Shown in pieces: positions 13,940 to 21,632 of a stretch of DNA of 21,635 nt (the first letter of the stretch is position 1; each line of letters starts with the position of its first letter). Position numbers and translations under genes: made by a program. This stretch comes from a virus: positions 1 through 21,635 of the IMG/VR virus record IMGVR_UViG_3300032020_000996; one strand, 5' to 3'. The notes under the pieces were generated by a model. The model was not told the DNA's origin. It searched no databases and saw nothing but the letters and a program-made list of their open reading frames with translations.

Positions 13940-14294
13940 GATCCTGGAAGACACAGCGACGCAAATGCTGAAATCCGTATCGGAGAATCTGCAAGCCAAG
14001 GTCCATGAGCGCATCTTGAATGTAGGCCACGCTTGGATCGTGCCTTACTCGCAGTCGATCTGTCCGGTGGATACTGGATATCTCAGGAGCACAATTTTCT
14101 TTGTGTCGGTGGGGATCCTGGAGTTTTCCTTTGGCGCATCTGCTGACTATGCAATGCCAGTGGAACTAGGACACATGAGCAGAGGTGGGAGGTTTATACC
14201 GCCTCAATCTTTCATCCGGCCAGCCATCGAAACCTACTATCCGCAAATTCTCGAAGCAGTTGTTCAAGCAGTCATGGAGGCTTGCAAAGGATGA
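13923..14294 (+). CDS. HK97 gp10-like structural protein (123 aa)
   Basis: The open frame extends to 13890, but ATG 13923 fits the overlap with the chaperone extension. The protein has the hallmark order of this family: helices around TQMLKSVSENLQAKVHER, then CPVDTGYLRSTI (the conserved D-T-G-x-L-R-x-S/T block), a strand with EFSFGASADYAMPVELGH (Y-A-x-x-V-E-x-G type), then IPPQSFIRPAIE. gp10-like proteins act at the neck or head-tail junction, or as a tail completion factor. No SD is obvious; translational coupling to the upstream frames is likely. Its location between chaperone and tape measure is unusual. Confidence 0.8.
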   Translation: MSFSVKILEDTATQMLKSVSENLQAKVHERILNVGHAWIVPYSQSICPVDTGYLRSTIFFVSVGILEFSFGASADYAMPVELGHMSRGGRFIPPQSFIRPAIETYYPQILEAVVQAVMEACKG

Positions 14295-15982
14295 GCGCAG
14301 TCGGAAACGTCGTGATTGGAATCAAAGCTGTTGACGAGGCCTCGAGCACGATGGATACTATTCGTGCTTCGCTAGGCATTTTCGGCGATACGATCGGCAA
14401 GCTCGGCGGTGGCTTCGATAGTCTTGGCAGTGTGATCAAAGGGTTCGCAGGCGGAGGGGTGATGGGTGGCCTGGCCGCTACGGTCGGCGAGGTCGCGAGT
14501 GGCCTCCAGGATTGTTTCAAGGCCGCGAAGGACAGCGAAGATGTTTGGAACAAGCTAGCTGGAACGGTGGAAAGATCTGGCACTGCTTGGACTGACGTGA
14601 AAGACCAGATCGAGGCGTTCACATCCAGTGCTGAGAAGATGTCGAAGTTCAGCGATGAAAAGGTGGCGGCTGCTCTCAAGACGATGATGGATTACGGCAT
14701 GGGTCTTAACGATGCGATGAAGAGTCTTGCCACTACGATGGACCTGGCGGCAGGTAAGCAGATCGACTTGGAGACAGCTGCTAAAGCAGTTGGTCGCGCC
14801 TTCGAAGGCAACGCAAGCCTGCTCGAGAGGATGGGCGTTGCAGTCACGGAGAGCAAGGACGACTCAGTCGTATTCGCTGACGCAATGACTAAGCTGCAGG
14901 AGAAGTTCGGTGGCGCCGCGCAGAAGGATCTCGAGACCTATGCAGGGAAGCAGGCGCTAGTCGCAAACGCGATGGATAATCTGAAGGAGAAGATCGGTGG
15001 CGCCCTGATCCCTGTTCTAAGCAACTTCCAAGACATGATGGGAAATGTGGTGAAAGGCGCAGATGCTCTTGTCACGGATCTCGGCAAGGCTTGGAAGGCT
15101 TTCAGCGAGATCCCCGAAGTTAAGAAAATCGCGGAGAGCCTCAGTGGCGCCTGGATGGATATGCAGAAAGGCATGAGTCAAGTCGCAGACGAGCTGGGCA
15201 AGACGCTGATGCCTATCTTCAAAGAATTGTGGGCGACCCTGGGTGATGTCTGGAAAGCTCTCAGTCCGGTTATCGATGCATTCGGCCAAGTCTGGAAGGC
15301 CATTGTGGGCGTCGGAAAGGATGGAAAAGAAGCCTACACGATCTTCAATCTTATCGCTGACGTGTTGAAGATCACGATTGTTCCCGCTTTGACTGCTCTC
15401 GTCGAGGGGATCAAGCTTGTGACGCCACTCATTGGAGCCATGGCCACCGTGTTCAAGACCGGAATCGAAACCATACTGTTCTGGATCGGCAAACTGAACG
15501 CGGCTTTTGAAACTATCAAGAAAGCAGCGCAAGGTGTGTCTGAGTTCTTCACGAACCTTTGGAGCGGATTGACCGGTCAAACCAAGAAGGGTGTCTCAGA
15601 GGTAACAGATGAAGTCAAGAAAGGGACTAGTCAAATCACAGATGCCTTCGACGATTTGAAAAAGGAAATCTCAAGCGAATCAATCTGGCCCGATATGTGG
15701 GGAGAGATGGTTCTTCAAGCCAGAGGGGGATTTGATGAGATCCTTTCTGAGACAGCGAGAGGGGTCGATCGGTTTCAGGGAATGTTCTGGGGAGCTGCAA
15801 TAGAACTTACAGGTCCAAGGCCTGCATCCTCTCTGTCACCAGCAGGAGTAGGGGCGCCATCGAGGACAAACGTGACAGTGTATTCAAGTGTTGGGACTTT
15901 GGCTGTTGGCAACAAGTCCGAGCTTGACGACTATCTGAGGCAGTTGTATAGAACCGTGGTCGACGCGGTTCGCAGTAGTTGA
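14291..15982 (+). CDS. tape measure protein (tail length determinant)
   Basis: ATG 14291 overlaps the previous stop (ATGA) and has GGAGG at 14276-14280 ten bases upstream. The 563-aa product is largely helical with Gly/Ala-rich hydrophobic stretches (IKGFAGGGVMGGLAATVGEV near residue 57; TIVPALTALVEGIKLV and PLIGAMATVFKTGIE at about 360-395). Between them come amphipathic helices such as SAEKMSKFSDEKVAAALKTM and AAKAVGRAFEGNASLLERMG, typical of tape measure proteins. The C-terminus is a small conserved beta/helix segment (TVYSSVGTLAVGN, then LDDYLRQLYRTVVDAV). At roughly 0.15 nm per residue this predicts a tail of about 80-85 nm if the whole protein spans the tube; that figure is inference. 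Confidence 0.85.
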   Translation: MSAVGNVVIGIKAVDEASSTMDTIRASLGIFGDTIGKLGGGFDSLGSVIKGFAGGGVMGGLAATVGEVASGLQDCFKAAKDSEDVWNKLAGTVERSGTAWTDVKDQIEAFTSSAEKMSKFSDEKVAAALKTMMDYGMGLNDAMKSLATTMDLAAGKQIDLETAAKAVGRAFEGNASLLERMGVAVTESKDDSVVFADAMTKLQEKFGGAAQKDLETYAGKQALVANAMDNLKEKIGGALIPVLSNFQDMMGNVVKGADALVTDLGKAWKAFSEIPEVKKIAESLSGAWMDMQKGMSQVADELGKTLMPIFKELWATLGDVWKALSPVIDAFGQVWKAIVGVGKDGKEAYTIFNLIADVLKITIVPALTALVEGIKLVTPLIGAMATVFKTGIETILFWIGKLNAAFETIKKAAQGVSEFFTNLWSGLTGQTKKGVSEVTDEVKKGTSQITDAFDDLKKEISSESIWPDMWGEMVLQARGGFDEILSETARGVDRFQGMFWGAAIELTGPRPASSLSPAGVGAPSRTNVTVYSSVGTLAVGNKSELDDYLRQLYRTVVDAVRSS

Positions 15983-15989
15983 TGTTTTC

Positions 15990-18077
15990 ATGTCGACTCG
16001 TGTTGATACATATATCGCAGGAACAAAGCGGCTTCCTGTCTTCTTCAAATACACAGAGGACATCATGCTTCCTCATTCGTTCGAGCTAGAACTTGAACCA
16101 AGGGCGGATTATGGGGCCCTCAATGATCTTGTCGAGTTCAAGCGATTAGGAACCTCAACACTCGAGTTCACAGGCGTTATCGAGAAACGCGGGCTTGTTG
16201 ATTCAGAGGACGAAGCCATCAAAGTGTCTGGTCGAGACCAGGGAAGCTGCAAGCTGATGCAGCATCCTCTCGATCGAGAAACCTTCCTAGGAACCTACCC
16301 CGAGAAAATCCTTGATTGCCTCATCTACAATGCACTTGCCCAAGCCGCAGGAATGACTCAGATCGGATATGTTTTCGCTGATCAGTTTGTCGGCGATGTT
16401 GAAGGTGAACCAGCCCCAACAGGCGATTGGTTCTGGCGTCGAGGTCACTGGAAGAAAGGTGGAGGATATTTCGAGGGGTGGGACCTAAACGCTCGGGATC
16501 TCGGGAACGAGTTCAACAATCTATGTTGGTTCGCTCGAAGAAACGTAGCGGCTGAGAACAAGACGAACTATGCAGTATTCGCTCGAGTCAAGCCGATTAG
16601 TGCTGGCAACGGAGGAGTTACCGATACAGATCAGGAGGGAAGGCGCGTAGGCCTCACCCTCTATGAGACTTATGACGGATCAGCCGAGGGAATTCCTGGA
16701 CAGGGCTATTCAATCTGCATGTATGCGGGAGTTCTCTTTCGTGACCCAAGTACCCATTCTGCTTGGATTGAGCTGATCAAGAGCTATGGCAGTTCTTGGT
16801 CGCGCATGGGAAACACGGATTATGTTTGGGCGTGGGGAAAAGAGTATCATCTTTGTTGGCAAGTGAACGGAACAAATATCTCTTTCCGAGTCCTGAACGA
16901 GAACAAGGAGTTCAGCGTCAACAATACCTGCGAATGGACAAGCGCACGCGCAGGCATGATGTTCGGTCTGTCAAGAGCCGAGTTTCGTGACTTCTATGTT
17001 CGTGATCTTGTCACCATAACGGCTTCGGGAACCGCTACGGGATACGACAAAGAGGCTGTCTGCGATGGAAGTGTCTTTAGCGCGTGGAAAGCAACCTCGG
17101 CGGGCTGGATCAAGATAAACTACTTGGCCGCAAAATCAATCGCCAGGATAGATGTCATCGCCGACATTCCAACAGCAGGAGCACCAATGAAGATTGAGAC
17201 AAGTCCCAACGACTCCACCTGGACAACTCGTTATGACAATGCGACTCACAAAGGAAACCATGCGGTCGCTACTTTCGCGGCAGCGAGTATTCAATTTGTC
17301 CGAGTCACGCAAGCGTCAGGAACGCCCTATGCGATCAGAGAAATCCGCACCTATCCAGCCCAATCAGGCGCAGTGATCAGCAAAGGAACAGTCAACAGCT
17401 ACGGCGCTCCGATCGAGTTTCGCGCCGACTATGAACAACTCTACACCGCTGTTGTCCGCTTGGTCCGTCAAATGGCATGGAACGCATACATAGGTCCAGA
17501 TGTTACGCTGAACATGGTTTCTGAGAGAGGTAGCGACAAATCGGGTTCAGTCGTGTTCACACGCGGAGTCGACATGTTCGGCGCCACACGTGAACCGGAT
17601 GGAACTGAGCTTGACTGGAAGGTGAAGGGACTGGGTCGGGGCGAAGGGTTAGCTCAATTGGCTGCGACAGCTACGAATGCCGCAGTGTTGGCAGCCTATC
17701 CCAATCTCGCAAAGTCCAGAGTCTACGTTGACAAAACCTTCGATGATCTGACTCTTCTTCAAACCTGGGTCAACACCATTCTGACAGCGAACTCAACACC
17801 GAGAGACAGAGTCGCGGCTGTTCTTGATGACGCCTATCCAGCCGGGACCTGGCGGGCCGGTGACACTATCAAACTTGTGAATCCGATCCTTGGCCTCAAC
17901 GGCAACTATCGAGTCCTGCGCGTCACCAGGTATATGATGGGCGGCTTGGATTACGCTGAGATCGAAGCCTATCCTGCTTCTCAGCTGAAACTTCCAGAGT
18001 ACCGCGACCTCTCAGACCTCTTGGTCGACATTGTGAATAGAATAAAGCCTCTTGAAAGAACGCCTCAGAGTGGATGA
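15990..18077 (+). CDS. large tail hub / baseplate protein with lectin-like insertions
   Basis: The 695-aa protein has hub-like flanks. The N-terminal part (LEFTGVIEKRGLV, AIKVSGRDQGSCKLMQHPLD, about residues 55-95) and the C-terminal part (IEFRADYEQLYTAVVRLVRQ from about 473, then VTLNMVSERGSDKSG and FDDLTLLQTWVNTI) resemble siphovirus ReqiPepy6 gp37-type hub proteins. Between them, residues about 170-335 look like a concanavalin/LamG-type beta-sandwich (YAVFARVKPI, VGLTLYETYDGSAEG). Residues about 345-456 look like a discoidin/F5-8C module (CDGSVFSAWKATSAGWIKIN, ETSPNDSTWTTRYDN, IQFVRVTQASG). The gene follows the tape measure by seven bases. No SD is clear. A cell-binding role for the insertions is inferred. 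Confidence 0.7.
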   Translation: MSTRVDTYIAGTKRLPVFFKYTEDIMLPHSFELELEPRADYGALNDLVEFKRLGTSTLEFTGVIEKRGLVDSEDEAIKVSGRDQGSCKLMQHPLDRETFLGTYPEKILDCLIYNALAQAAGMTQIGYVFADQFVGDVEGEPAPTGDWFWRRGHWKKGGGYFEGWDLNARDLGNEFNNLCWFARRNVAAENKTNYAVFARVKPISAGNGGVTDTDQEGRRVGLTLYETYDGSAEGIPGQGYSICMYAGVLFRDPSTHSAWIELIKSYGSSWSRMGNTDYVWAWGKEYHLCWQVNGTNISFRVLNENKEFSVNNTCEWTSARAGMMFGLSRAEFRDFYVRDLVTITASGTATGYDKEAVCDGSVFSAWKATSAGWIKINYLAAKSIARIDVIADIPTAGAPMKIETSPNDSTWTTRYDNATHKGNHAVATFAAASIQFVRVTQASGTPYAIREIRTYPAQSGAVISKGTVNSYGAPIEFRADYEQLYTAVVRLVRQMAWNAYIGPDVTLNMVSERGSDKSGSVVFTRGVDMFGATREPDGTELDWKVKGLGRGEGLAQLAATATNAAVLAAYPNLAKSRVYVDKTFDDLTLLQTWVNTILTANSTPRDRVAAVLDDAYPAGTWRAGDTIKLVNPILGLNGNYRVLRVTRYMMGGLDYAEIEAYPASQLKLPEYRDLSDLLVDIVNRIKPLERTPQSG

Positions 18078-18080
18078 GAA

Positions 18081-18416
18081 ATGGTGAAGTTTGGAACCAC
18101 GACCCTGCCCCTGGTCGAAGATATTGAAGATTTGACGAAGGTAGGGTATGTGGAGAGGTTCATTCCTGGAGGAACGCTGGCCAAGAGACTTGTCCGAGGC
18201 ACTTACGGAGGAGACTGGAGTATCCGTGGGTTGATAACGAGCAACGTAGTCGCCACCATAGCGGCCCTGAAAGCCCTGGCGGATGGAACTGCGCGTGCGC
18301 TTGACTTCGAGGATGGTTCACTCGTAGTTCCCTGCCTGATGATCGACCCGCGTTTCCACAAGACAGGCAAGCCAAATCAGGCTGGATACGATATTCGCTT
18401 CATCCAGTCAGCCTAA
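18081..18416 (+). CDS. small tail-tip protein (111 aa)
   Basis: ATG 18081 lies three bases after the hub stop, with GGATGAG just upstream. The short protein is beta-rich: MVKFGTTTLPLVEDIEDLTK, VERFIPGGTLAKRLVRGTYG, WSIRGLITSNVVATIAALKA, ALDFEDGSLVVPCLMIDPRF and finally YDIRFIQSA. The W-S-I-R-G then helix then D-G-T-A-R pattern is common in small tail-tip or baseplate proteins that follow hub genes. It ends the rightward operon. The exact role cannot be fixed from sequence alone. Confidence 0.55.
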   Translation: MVKFGTTTLPLVEDIEDLTKVGYVERFIPGGTLAKRLVRGTYGGDWSIRGLITSNVVATIAALKALADGTARALDFEDGSLVVPCLMIDPRFHKTGKPNQAGYDIRFIQSA

Positions 18417-18427
18417 TCTGCCGCTAC

Positions 18428-18432
18428 TTTTT
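18428..18432 (+). terminator. weak T-run at the end of the rightward operon
   Basis: A run of five T lies 12 bases after the last tail gene, in the 52-base space between convergent genes. It is a candidate archaeal-type terminator for the long structural operon; no strong hairpin precedes it. Confidence 0.3.
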
Positions 18433-18468
18433 CGCATCTTCACCGCGCTTAGCGAAAGCTCTCGTGGC

Positions 18469-19938
18469 CTAGCTGTAGAATAGCCACTGCTTCATCTGAG
18501 AGGTGGGGGCTCCACCTGAGAAAAGACTCTGGACTTCGCCGAATTTCATTTGGGGCGCATAGAATGCCGGCGTCTCAAAGAACCCTCTACTATGCTCGTA
18601 TTTCCATTTTAAGTAACCACGTTGATTCCATGGAGGAATAAACAATTGAAGATGGACAATCTGCGTATCACGTAAGGGCCCACCAGTTGTACGAATCTGC
18701 ATCTGTCCAGTGTGTGATTTCCAGCACTTCAGATTCGCTACGTAGTAGGCGACGAAGCCGTGTCCACCTGCTTCGCCCTCAGTCACCCACACAACTCCAT
18801 TTGAGGTAGTTGGAATACCTATTGCCTTATTCAGCGCATCCACAAATGCACTGTTGTCTGCGCAGACACCGATGCCTCTCCCGGTTCTTCCAAAATAGCT
18901 CCAGATTAAGTCGACATTCCAGAAGTTTCTGGGACGAATCTCTTCGCCATCGATCAAGATTGGAGTCTCGGGCCTGAGCCCGCCCAGATTCCCTGGGTCA
19001 GTAGGGTTGTCCCAATGGCTGCGACCGCCCAGATAGAAGTATGATTCAACCAGCTGATTTACCAGATCGGTGTCATCCTTGAACCAATCCTTGTCTATCA
19101 TGAATCTCTGCATCTCGACTAAGGTCTGCACACTAACAGTGTCCCAAGCATAATCTCGGATGTTCGCTTTGGGTACTCTAGACTCGTCTCGCCTATCAGC
19201 CCCACTCAGAGAGTGACCGGGCCAGTTCATGTATACCGCAGCACTCCCTGACCAAACCAAGCATAACTTGGCTTCGATTGGGTAGTCTTCCAGTTGACGA
19301 TACCCTTGCTTTTTTCGGATATCATTGGTATCTCTGAAGAATGCCAGAAATTCGCTCGTATCTTTCTGCACGGCCTCTGTAACTTGCTCGTCTCCCACTG
19401 TCACCCAAAGACCATTCGCCATGGCAACGGCCAATGAGAGTGTATCGTCTTTCTTGAACTCGTTCTGGCACGCAAGCCAATACAGAACTTGAAGCTCAGT
19501 GTTGTATTCTGGAACCTTGTACGCATAGTCTCCTGGGCTTGGTGTTCCTCCTTTCATCATCAACTCAAAAGCTTCTTTGACTTCCGGATTTGTGGCGTTG
19601 AGTGCGAGATACGTGATCTTGGCGACTGCCGTCGCATTGGTAAGCTCAGGAAGTTTACGCAGTTCCCAAAACAACTGACCATACGGTGCTGTTCTATTCG
19701 ATTCTAGCAGTGATAGATAGTAGTCGACAGGTTTGACTTCGCCGATCCTGATCCATTCTGTTTGACGTTGCGGAGTAACGGCTGTTTGGGTAGCTGTGAC
19801 CCTGGTTGCAGAAGGAGTAATCGTCATAGTTGTGGGAGACATGGGGCCCGTCAGGAATTGTTGCCAACACACAACTCCCAGTATTGCTGATGCTACAATG
19901 AGCACGCTTAGAAGTTTCCATCTGCTTCTGGAAGACAT
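18469..19938 (-). CDS. membrane-anchored transglutaminase-like protein
   Basis: The 489-aa product has an N-terminal hydrophobic anchor (WKLLSVLIVASAILGVVCW, residues 7-25) preceded by basic residues. A Thr/Ser/Pro stalk follows (residues 31-58), then a large extracellular part. Near the C-terminus GIGVCADNSAFVDALNKAIG (Cys 359) and GGHGFVAYY (His 393) carry the Cys and His of the transglutaminase-like/papain-fold superfamily, with IPTTSNGVVWVTEGEAG between them. The third catalytic acid is not obvious. The middle region (YNTELQVLYWLACQNEFKKD) seems conserved in archaeal secreted homologues, as far as I recall. It is transcribed against all structural genes, so it is either a virus-carried accessory gene acting at the cell surface or host DNA. 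Confidence 0.7.
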   Translation of the reverse strand: MSSRSRWKLLSVLIVASAILGVVCWQQFLTGPMSPTTMTITPSATRVTATQTAVTPQRQTEWIRIGEVKPVDYYLSLLESNRTAPYGQLFWELRKLPELTNATAVAKITYLALNATNPEVKEAFELMMKGGTPSPGDYAYKVPEYNTELQVLYWLACQNEFKKDDTLSLAVAMANGLWVTVGDEQVTEAVQKDTSEFLAFFRDTNDIRKKQGYRQLEDYPIEAKLCLVWSGSAAVYMNWPGHSLSGADRRDESRVPKANIRDYAWDTVSVQTLVEMQRFMIDKDWFKDDTDLVNQLVESYFYLGGRSHWDNPTDPGNLGGLRPETPILIDGEEIRPRNFWNVDLIWSYFGRTGRGIGVCADNSAFVDALNKAIGIPTTSNGVVWVTEGEAGGHGFVAYYVANLKCWKSHTGQMQIRTTGGPLRDTQIVHLQLFIPPWNQRGYLKWKYEHSRGFFETPAFYAPQMKFGEVQSLFSGGAPTSQMKQWLFYS

Positions 19939-19967
19939 GGCAGACCAGAATGCTACATCGAACAGGG

Positions 19968-19976
19968 AAAAATAAG
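19968..19976 (-). promoter_or_regulatory. TATA-like element for the transglutaminase-like gene
   Basis: On the minus strand this reads CTTATTTTT, about 30 bases before the ATG (19938). If it acts as an archaeal TATA box the transcript would be nearly leaderless, which fits the lack of a clear SD. Weak call. Confidence 0.3.
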
Positions 19977-19986
19977 ACTAATTGTT

Positions 19987-20003
19987 CCGCAGACGGTCTG
20001 TGG
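19987..20003. repeat. imperfect 17-base palindrome
   Basis: CCGCAGAC and GTCTGTGG flank a central G with one mismatch. It lies about 50 bases upstream of the transglutaminase-like gene and could be an operator. It is also compatible with chance. Confidence 0.3.
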
Positions 20004-20091
20004 CCAAGACAGTCTCGCTATTCTTTCTCAGCCGGAATCGGTTTAACGTGGGCGTTGTCTTGTTCGTTGAGGCGTTGGATGGTGGCTGTGA

Positions 20092-20244
20092 AGGCGCGCC
20101 GGCCGGCCGTCTCAGCCTTGGGCCTCGCGCTCCGATATCTACTATGAGGATGACGAAGCCTGGATTCTGGAACGCACTTGGCAACATGGAAAACTAGTCA
20201 AAGAGAAATGGGTTAGAGACCAGAAATACGATAAAGGGACCTAG
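20092..20244 (+). pseudogene. 3' remnant of a protein-coding gene
   Basis: The frame is open from 20092 to TAG 20242-20244 and lacks any ATG, GTG or TTG start. From about 20131 it encodes well-formed protein sequence (SDIYYEDDEAWILERTWQHG, then KLVKEKWVRDQKYDKGT). The charge alternation, Trp residues and lack of bias resemble a real C-terminus. Sequence upstream changes abruptly to a GC-rich patch with no continuing frame. The simplest reading is a gene truncated by recombination near the integrase. A start by a non-standard codon is a less likely alternative. Confidence 0.4.
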
Positions 20245-20309
20245 GCCTAGATGCCTAGCTTTCTTTGATCCTCAGTTTCTCCGAGTAGACGGCCGCCTAG
20301 CTTTTCTAG
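20240..20309. repeat. CTAG-rich cluster next to the integrase 3' end
   Basis: Five CTAG tetramers fall within 69 bases (20241, 20247, 20255, 20297, 20306), and GCCTAGCTTT occurs twice (20253-20262 and 20294-20303). It lies at the end of the integrase gene, a common place for attachment or integrase arm-type binding sites. The function is inferred only. Confidence 0.4.
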
Positions 20310-21481
20310 TCGGTCCTGTTTTTGGTGTCGAGTTGTGCGATTCCGGCCGTGATCATTTGGCGTAGGTCTTGAAGCTGCGTTTCCAATGTCTGCATTCTTC
20401 CTTCTTGTTCCTCATTCTTCTTTTGCAACTGTTCTAGTTCTCCGGTTGAGGCTTGATGTGGGCTTAGGGCTGGAGCTATTCTGTCTCGGTAAATGCTTCT
20501 TAGTTCCTCAACCTCGTGAATCGAATAGGCTTTCTGCAGGCTGTTTAGGCTGTGCCCGGTGAATTTCTTGATTATGGCTTCGTTGAGGCCGGCGCTTTCG
20601 CATTTCGACTGGAAGGCTCGCCGGAAATCATGCGGGGAATACTTCTTTGGATCCCCGAATACGCGCCTGCAGGCCCGCCTCACAATATGGTAGATGCTGG
20701 CCGGGTCTAGGCTTCGCGGACCGTACCTTGTATCGCTGAATGCGAATAGGGGTTCATCGTTTTTGGCTTCGGGCCGTGTCTCGAGATATGCGTCGATCAG
20801 CTCCTTGGTTTCCTTGATTGTGAAGCAAGCAGCACCTTGGCCTCGACGGCCCTTCAGTTTCAACGGAGACACAAACATATAGGGCGGATCCCCACGCCTG
20901 TCCTGCAGGTATTCTCCGAGTGTGATTTTCACCAAAGTGTCCTCTCGGACGCCCCAGCTCCAAAGAGCCCCGATAATCGCCTTATCTCTGACGTTTCTCG
21001 TGCCTTCAATGAGGCGTAGCACGTCTTGATTTGTCGGAGCCGTATTCATCTTGCTATTCTCATAAGCAGGCATAGCCATCTGCAAGCGAAGCCCGTGACG
21101 ACGATAGAACGAGCTGACCACATTCACACGATGAACGGTCATGTTGTAATTGACGCCGGCCTTGGTCTGCTCCGAGAAATACCGTCTAAGCAGGTCCTCA
21201 GCTTCCTGATCGGTTCCATCTAACTTGAGCCGCTGCTTTCTCCGTTCAACCATTTGGTCCGGCGTTGTCTGGGCCCAGTGACAGAAATCCCAAAGCCCGT
21301 TCAAATAGCTATTACGAGTATGTTCGCTAACGAAGCCTTTCCTCTCTCCAAGTCTCAAGAAAAAGGTTTCAACTGTCTTGTATTTCGCCATCTCAGCCCG
21401 ACGTTTCGGCCAGAAAGAATTCTTTTCTAAGTATTTGGCGCGACCACGCGCCACCGATTCCAAGGCTATCTTGTTCGGCAA
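20306..21481 (-). CDS. int: tyrosine recombinase integrase with C-terminal coiled coil
   Basis: The 391-aa protein should catalyse site-specific integration and excision. An N-terminal SAM-like core-binding domain (about 32-135, with SEHTRNSYLNGLWDFCHWA) precedes the catalytic domain. Arg 179 lies in WGVREDTLVKI, the beta-hairpin Lys in SPLKLKG (208 or 210), His-x-x-Arg in SPHDFRRAF (284, 287), His 310 in FTGHSL and the nucleophile Tyr 319 in QKAYSIH. All catalytic residues are present. Residues about 347-378 form a predicted coiled coil (GELEQLQKKNEEQEGRMQTL), an uncommon addition. TTG 21481 gives the longest product; ATG at residue 31 is an alternative. The overall pattern is close to archaeal XerA-like and proviral integrases. 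Confidence 0.92.
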   Translation of the reverse strand: MPNKIALESVARGRAKYLEKNSFWPKRRAEMAKYKTVETFFLRLGERKGFVSEHTRNSYLNGLWDFCHWAQTTPDQMVERRKQRLKLDGTDQEAEDLLRRYFSEQTKAGVNYNMTVHRVNVVSSFYRRHGLRLQMAMPAYENSKMNTAPTNQDVLRLIEGTRNVRDKAIIGALWSWGVREDTLVKITLGEYLQDRRGDPPYMFVSPLKLKGRRGQGAACFTIKETKELIDAYLETRPEAKNDEPLFAFSDTRYGPRSLDPASIYHIVRRACRRVFGDPKKYSPHDFRRAFQSKCESAGLNEAIIKKFTGHSLNSLQKAYSIHEVEELRSIYRDRIAPALSPHQASTGELEQLQKKNEEQEGRMQTLETQLQDLRQMITAGIAQLDTKNRTD

Positions 21482-21482
21482 C

Positions 21483-21632
21483 CTAATTCATGATATGAGG
21501 TATCTTAGCTAGTTTTAAGGGTTTCGACTTATACGATTCATGCTCTATTGAAATAAGCTCATTTATCTTTGCCACTCTTTCCCCTCCGACTACGCCCGTC
21601 TTTATTATCGGGCTTCCAAACGCTATTGCCAT
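21483..21632 (-). CDS. small ORF (49 aa) just upstream of the integrase, possibly partial
   Basis: On the minus strand ATG at 21632-21630 opens 49 codons ending at TAG 21485-21483, one base before the integrase TTG. The frame also stays open to the window edge, so it may be the C-terminus of a longer protein. The product ([20 protein letters not shown], then [20 protein letters not shown]) has a balanced composition and no family I recognise. Tight linkage suggests co-transcription with the integrase, for instance a small regulator of integration. It could equally be the end of a host gene at the insertion boundary. Confidence 0.4.
   Translation of the reverse strand: MAIAFGSPIIKTGVVGGERVAKINELISIEHESYKSKPLKLAKIPHIMN
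21512..21528 (-). promoter_or_regulatory. BRE/TATA-like element upstream of the integrase
   Basis: On the minus strand this reads GTCGAAACCCTTAAAAC, an A-rich BRE-like part followed by a TTAAAA core, about 35-45 bases before the integrase TTG. The spacing fits an archaeal promoter with a short leader, but it overlaps the small upstream ORF. Weak call. Confidence 0.3.

Larger units (their letters stand above)
19939..20305. other. intergenic region between the two minus-strand genes
   Basis: This region of about 367 bases holds no complete gene I can support. It contains a TATA-like element for the transglutaminase-like gene, an imperfect 17-base palindrome (19987-20003), a GC-rich patch (20093-20109, adjacent GGCGCGCC and GGCCGGCC), a plus-strand gene remnant (20092-20244) and a CTAG-rich cluster running into the integrase 3' end. 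Confidence 0.6.

Noticed and set aside
15017-15580. Minus-strand open frame of 187 codons in the tape measure gene.
   Set aside because: It lies wholly opposite the tape measure frame, which has correct start, SD and fold pattern; no independent support.
18441-18466. GCTT...AAGC hairpin between the convergent genes as a bidirectional terminator.
   Set aside because: The stem is only four base pairs and no T-run follows on the minus strand.
20093-20109. Adjacent GGCGCGCC and GGCCGGCC sites, resembling an engineered cloning junction.
   Set aside because: The surrounding sequence shows no vector features; GC-rich palindromes can occur by chance. It is kept only as an observation in the intergenic region.
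19950-20197. Plus- and minus-strand ORFs of 65-71 codons in the gap between the minus-strand genes.
   Set aside because: They overlap each other, have unremarkable low-quality translations and no SD; only the short 3' remnant in another frame reads as protein.
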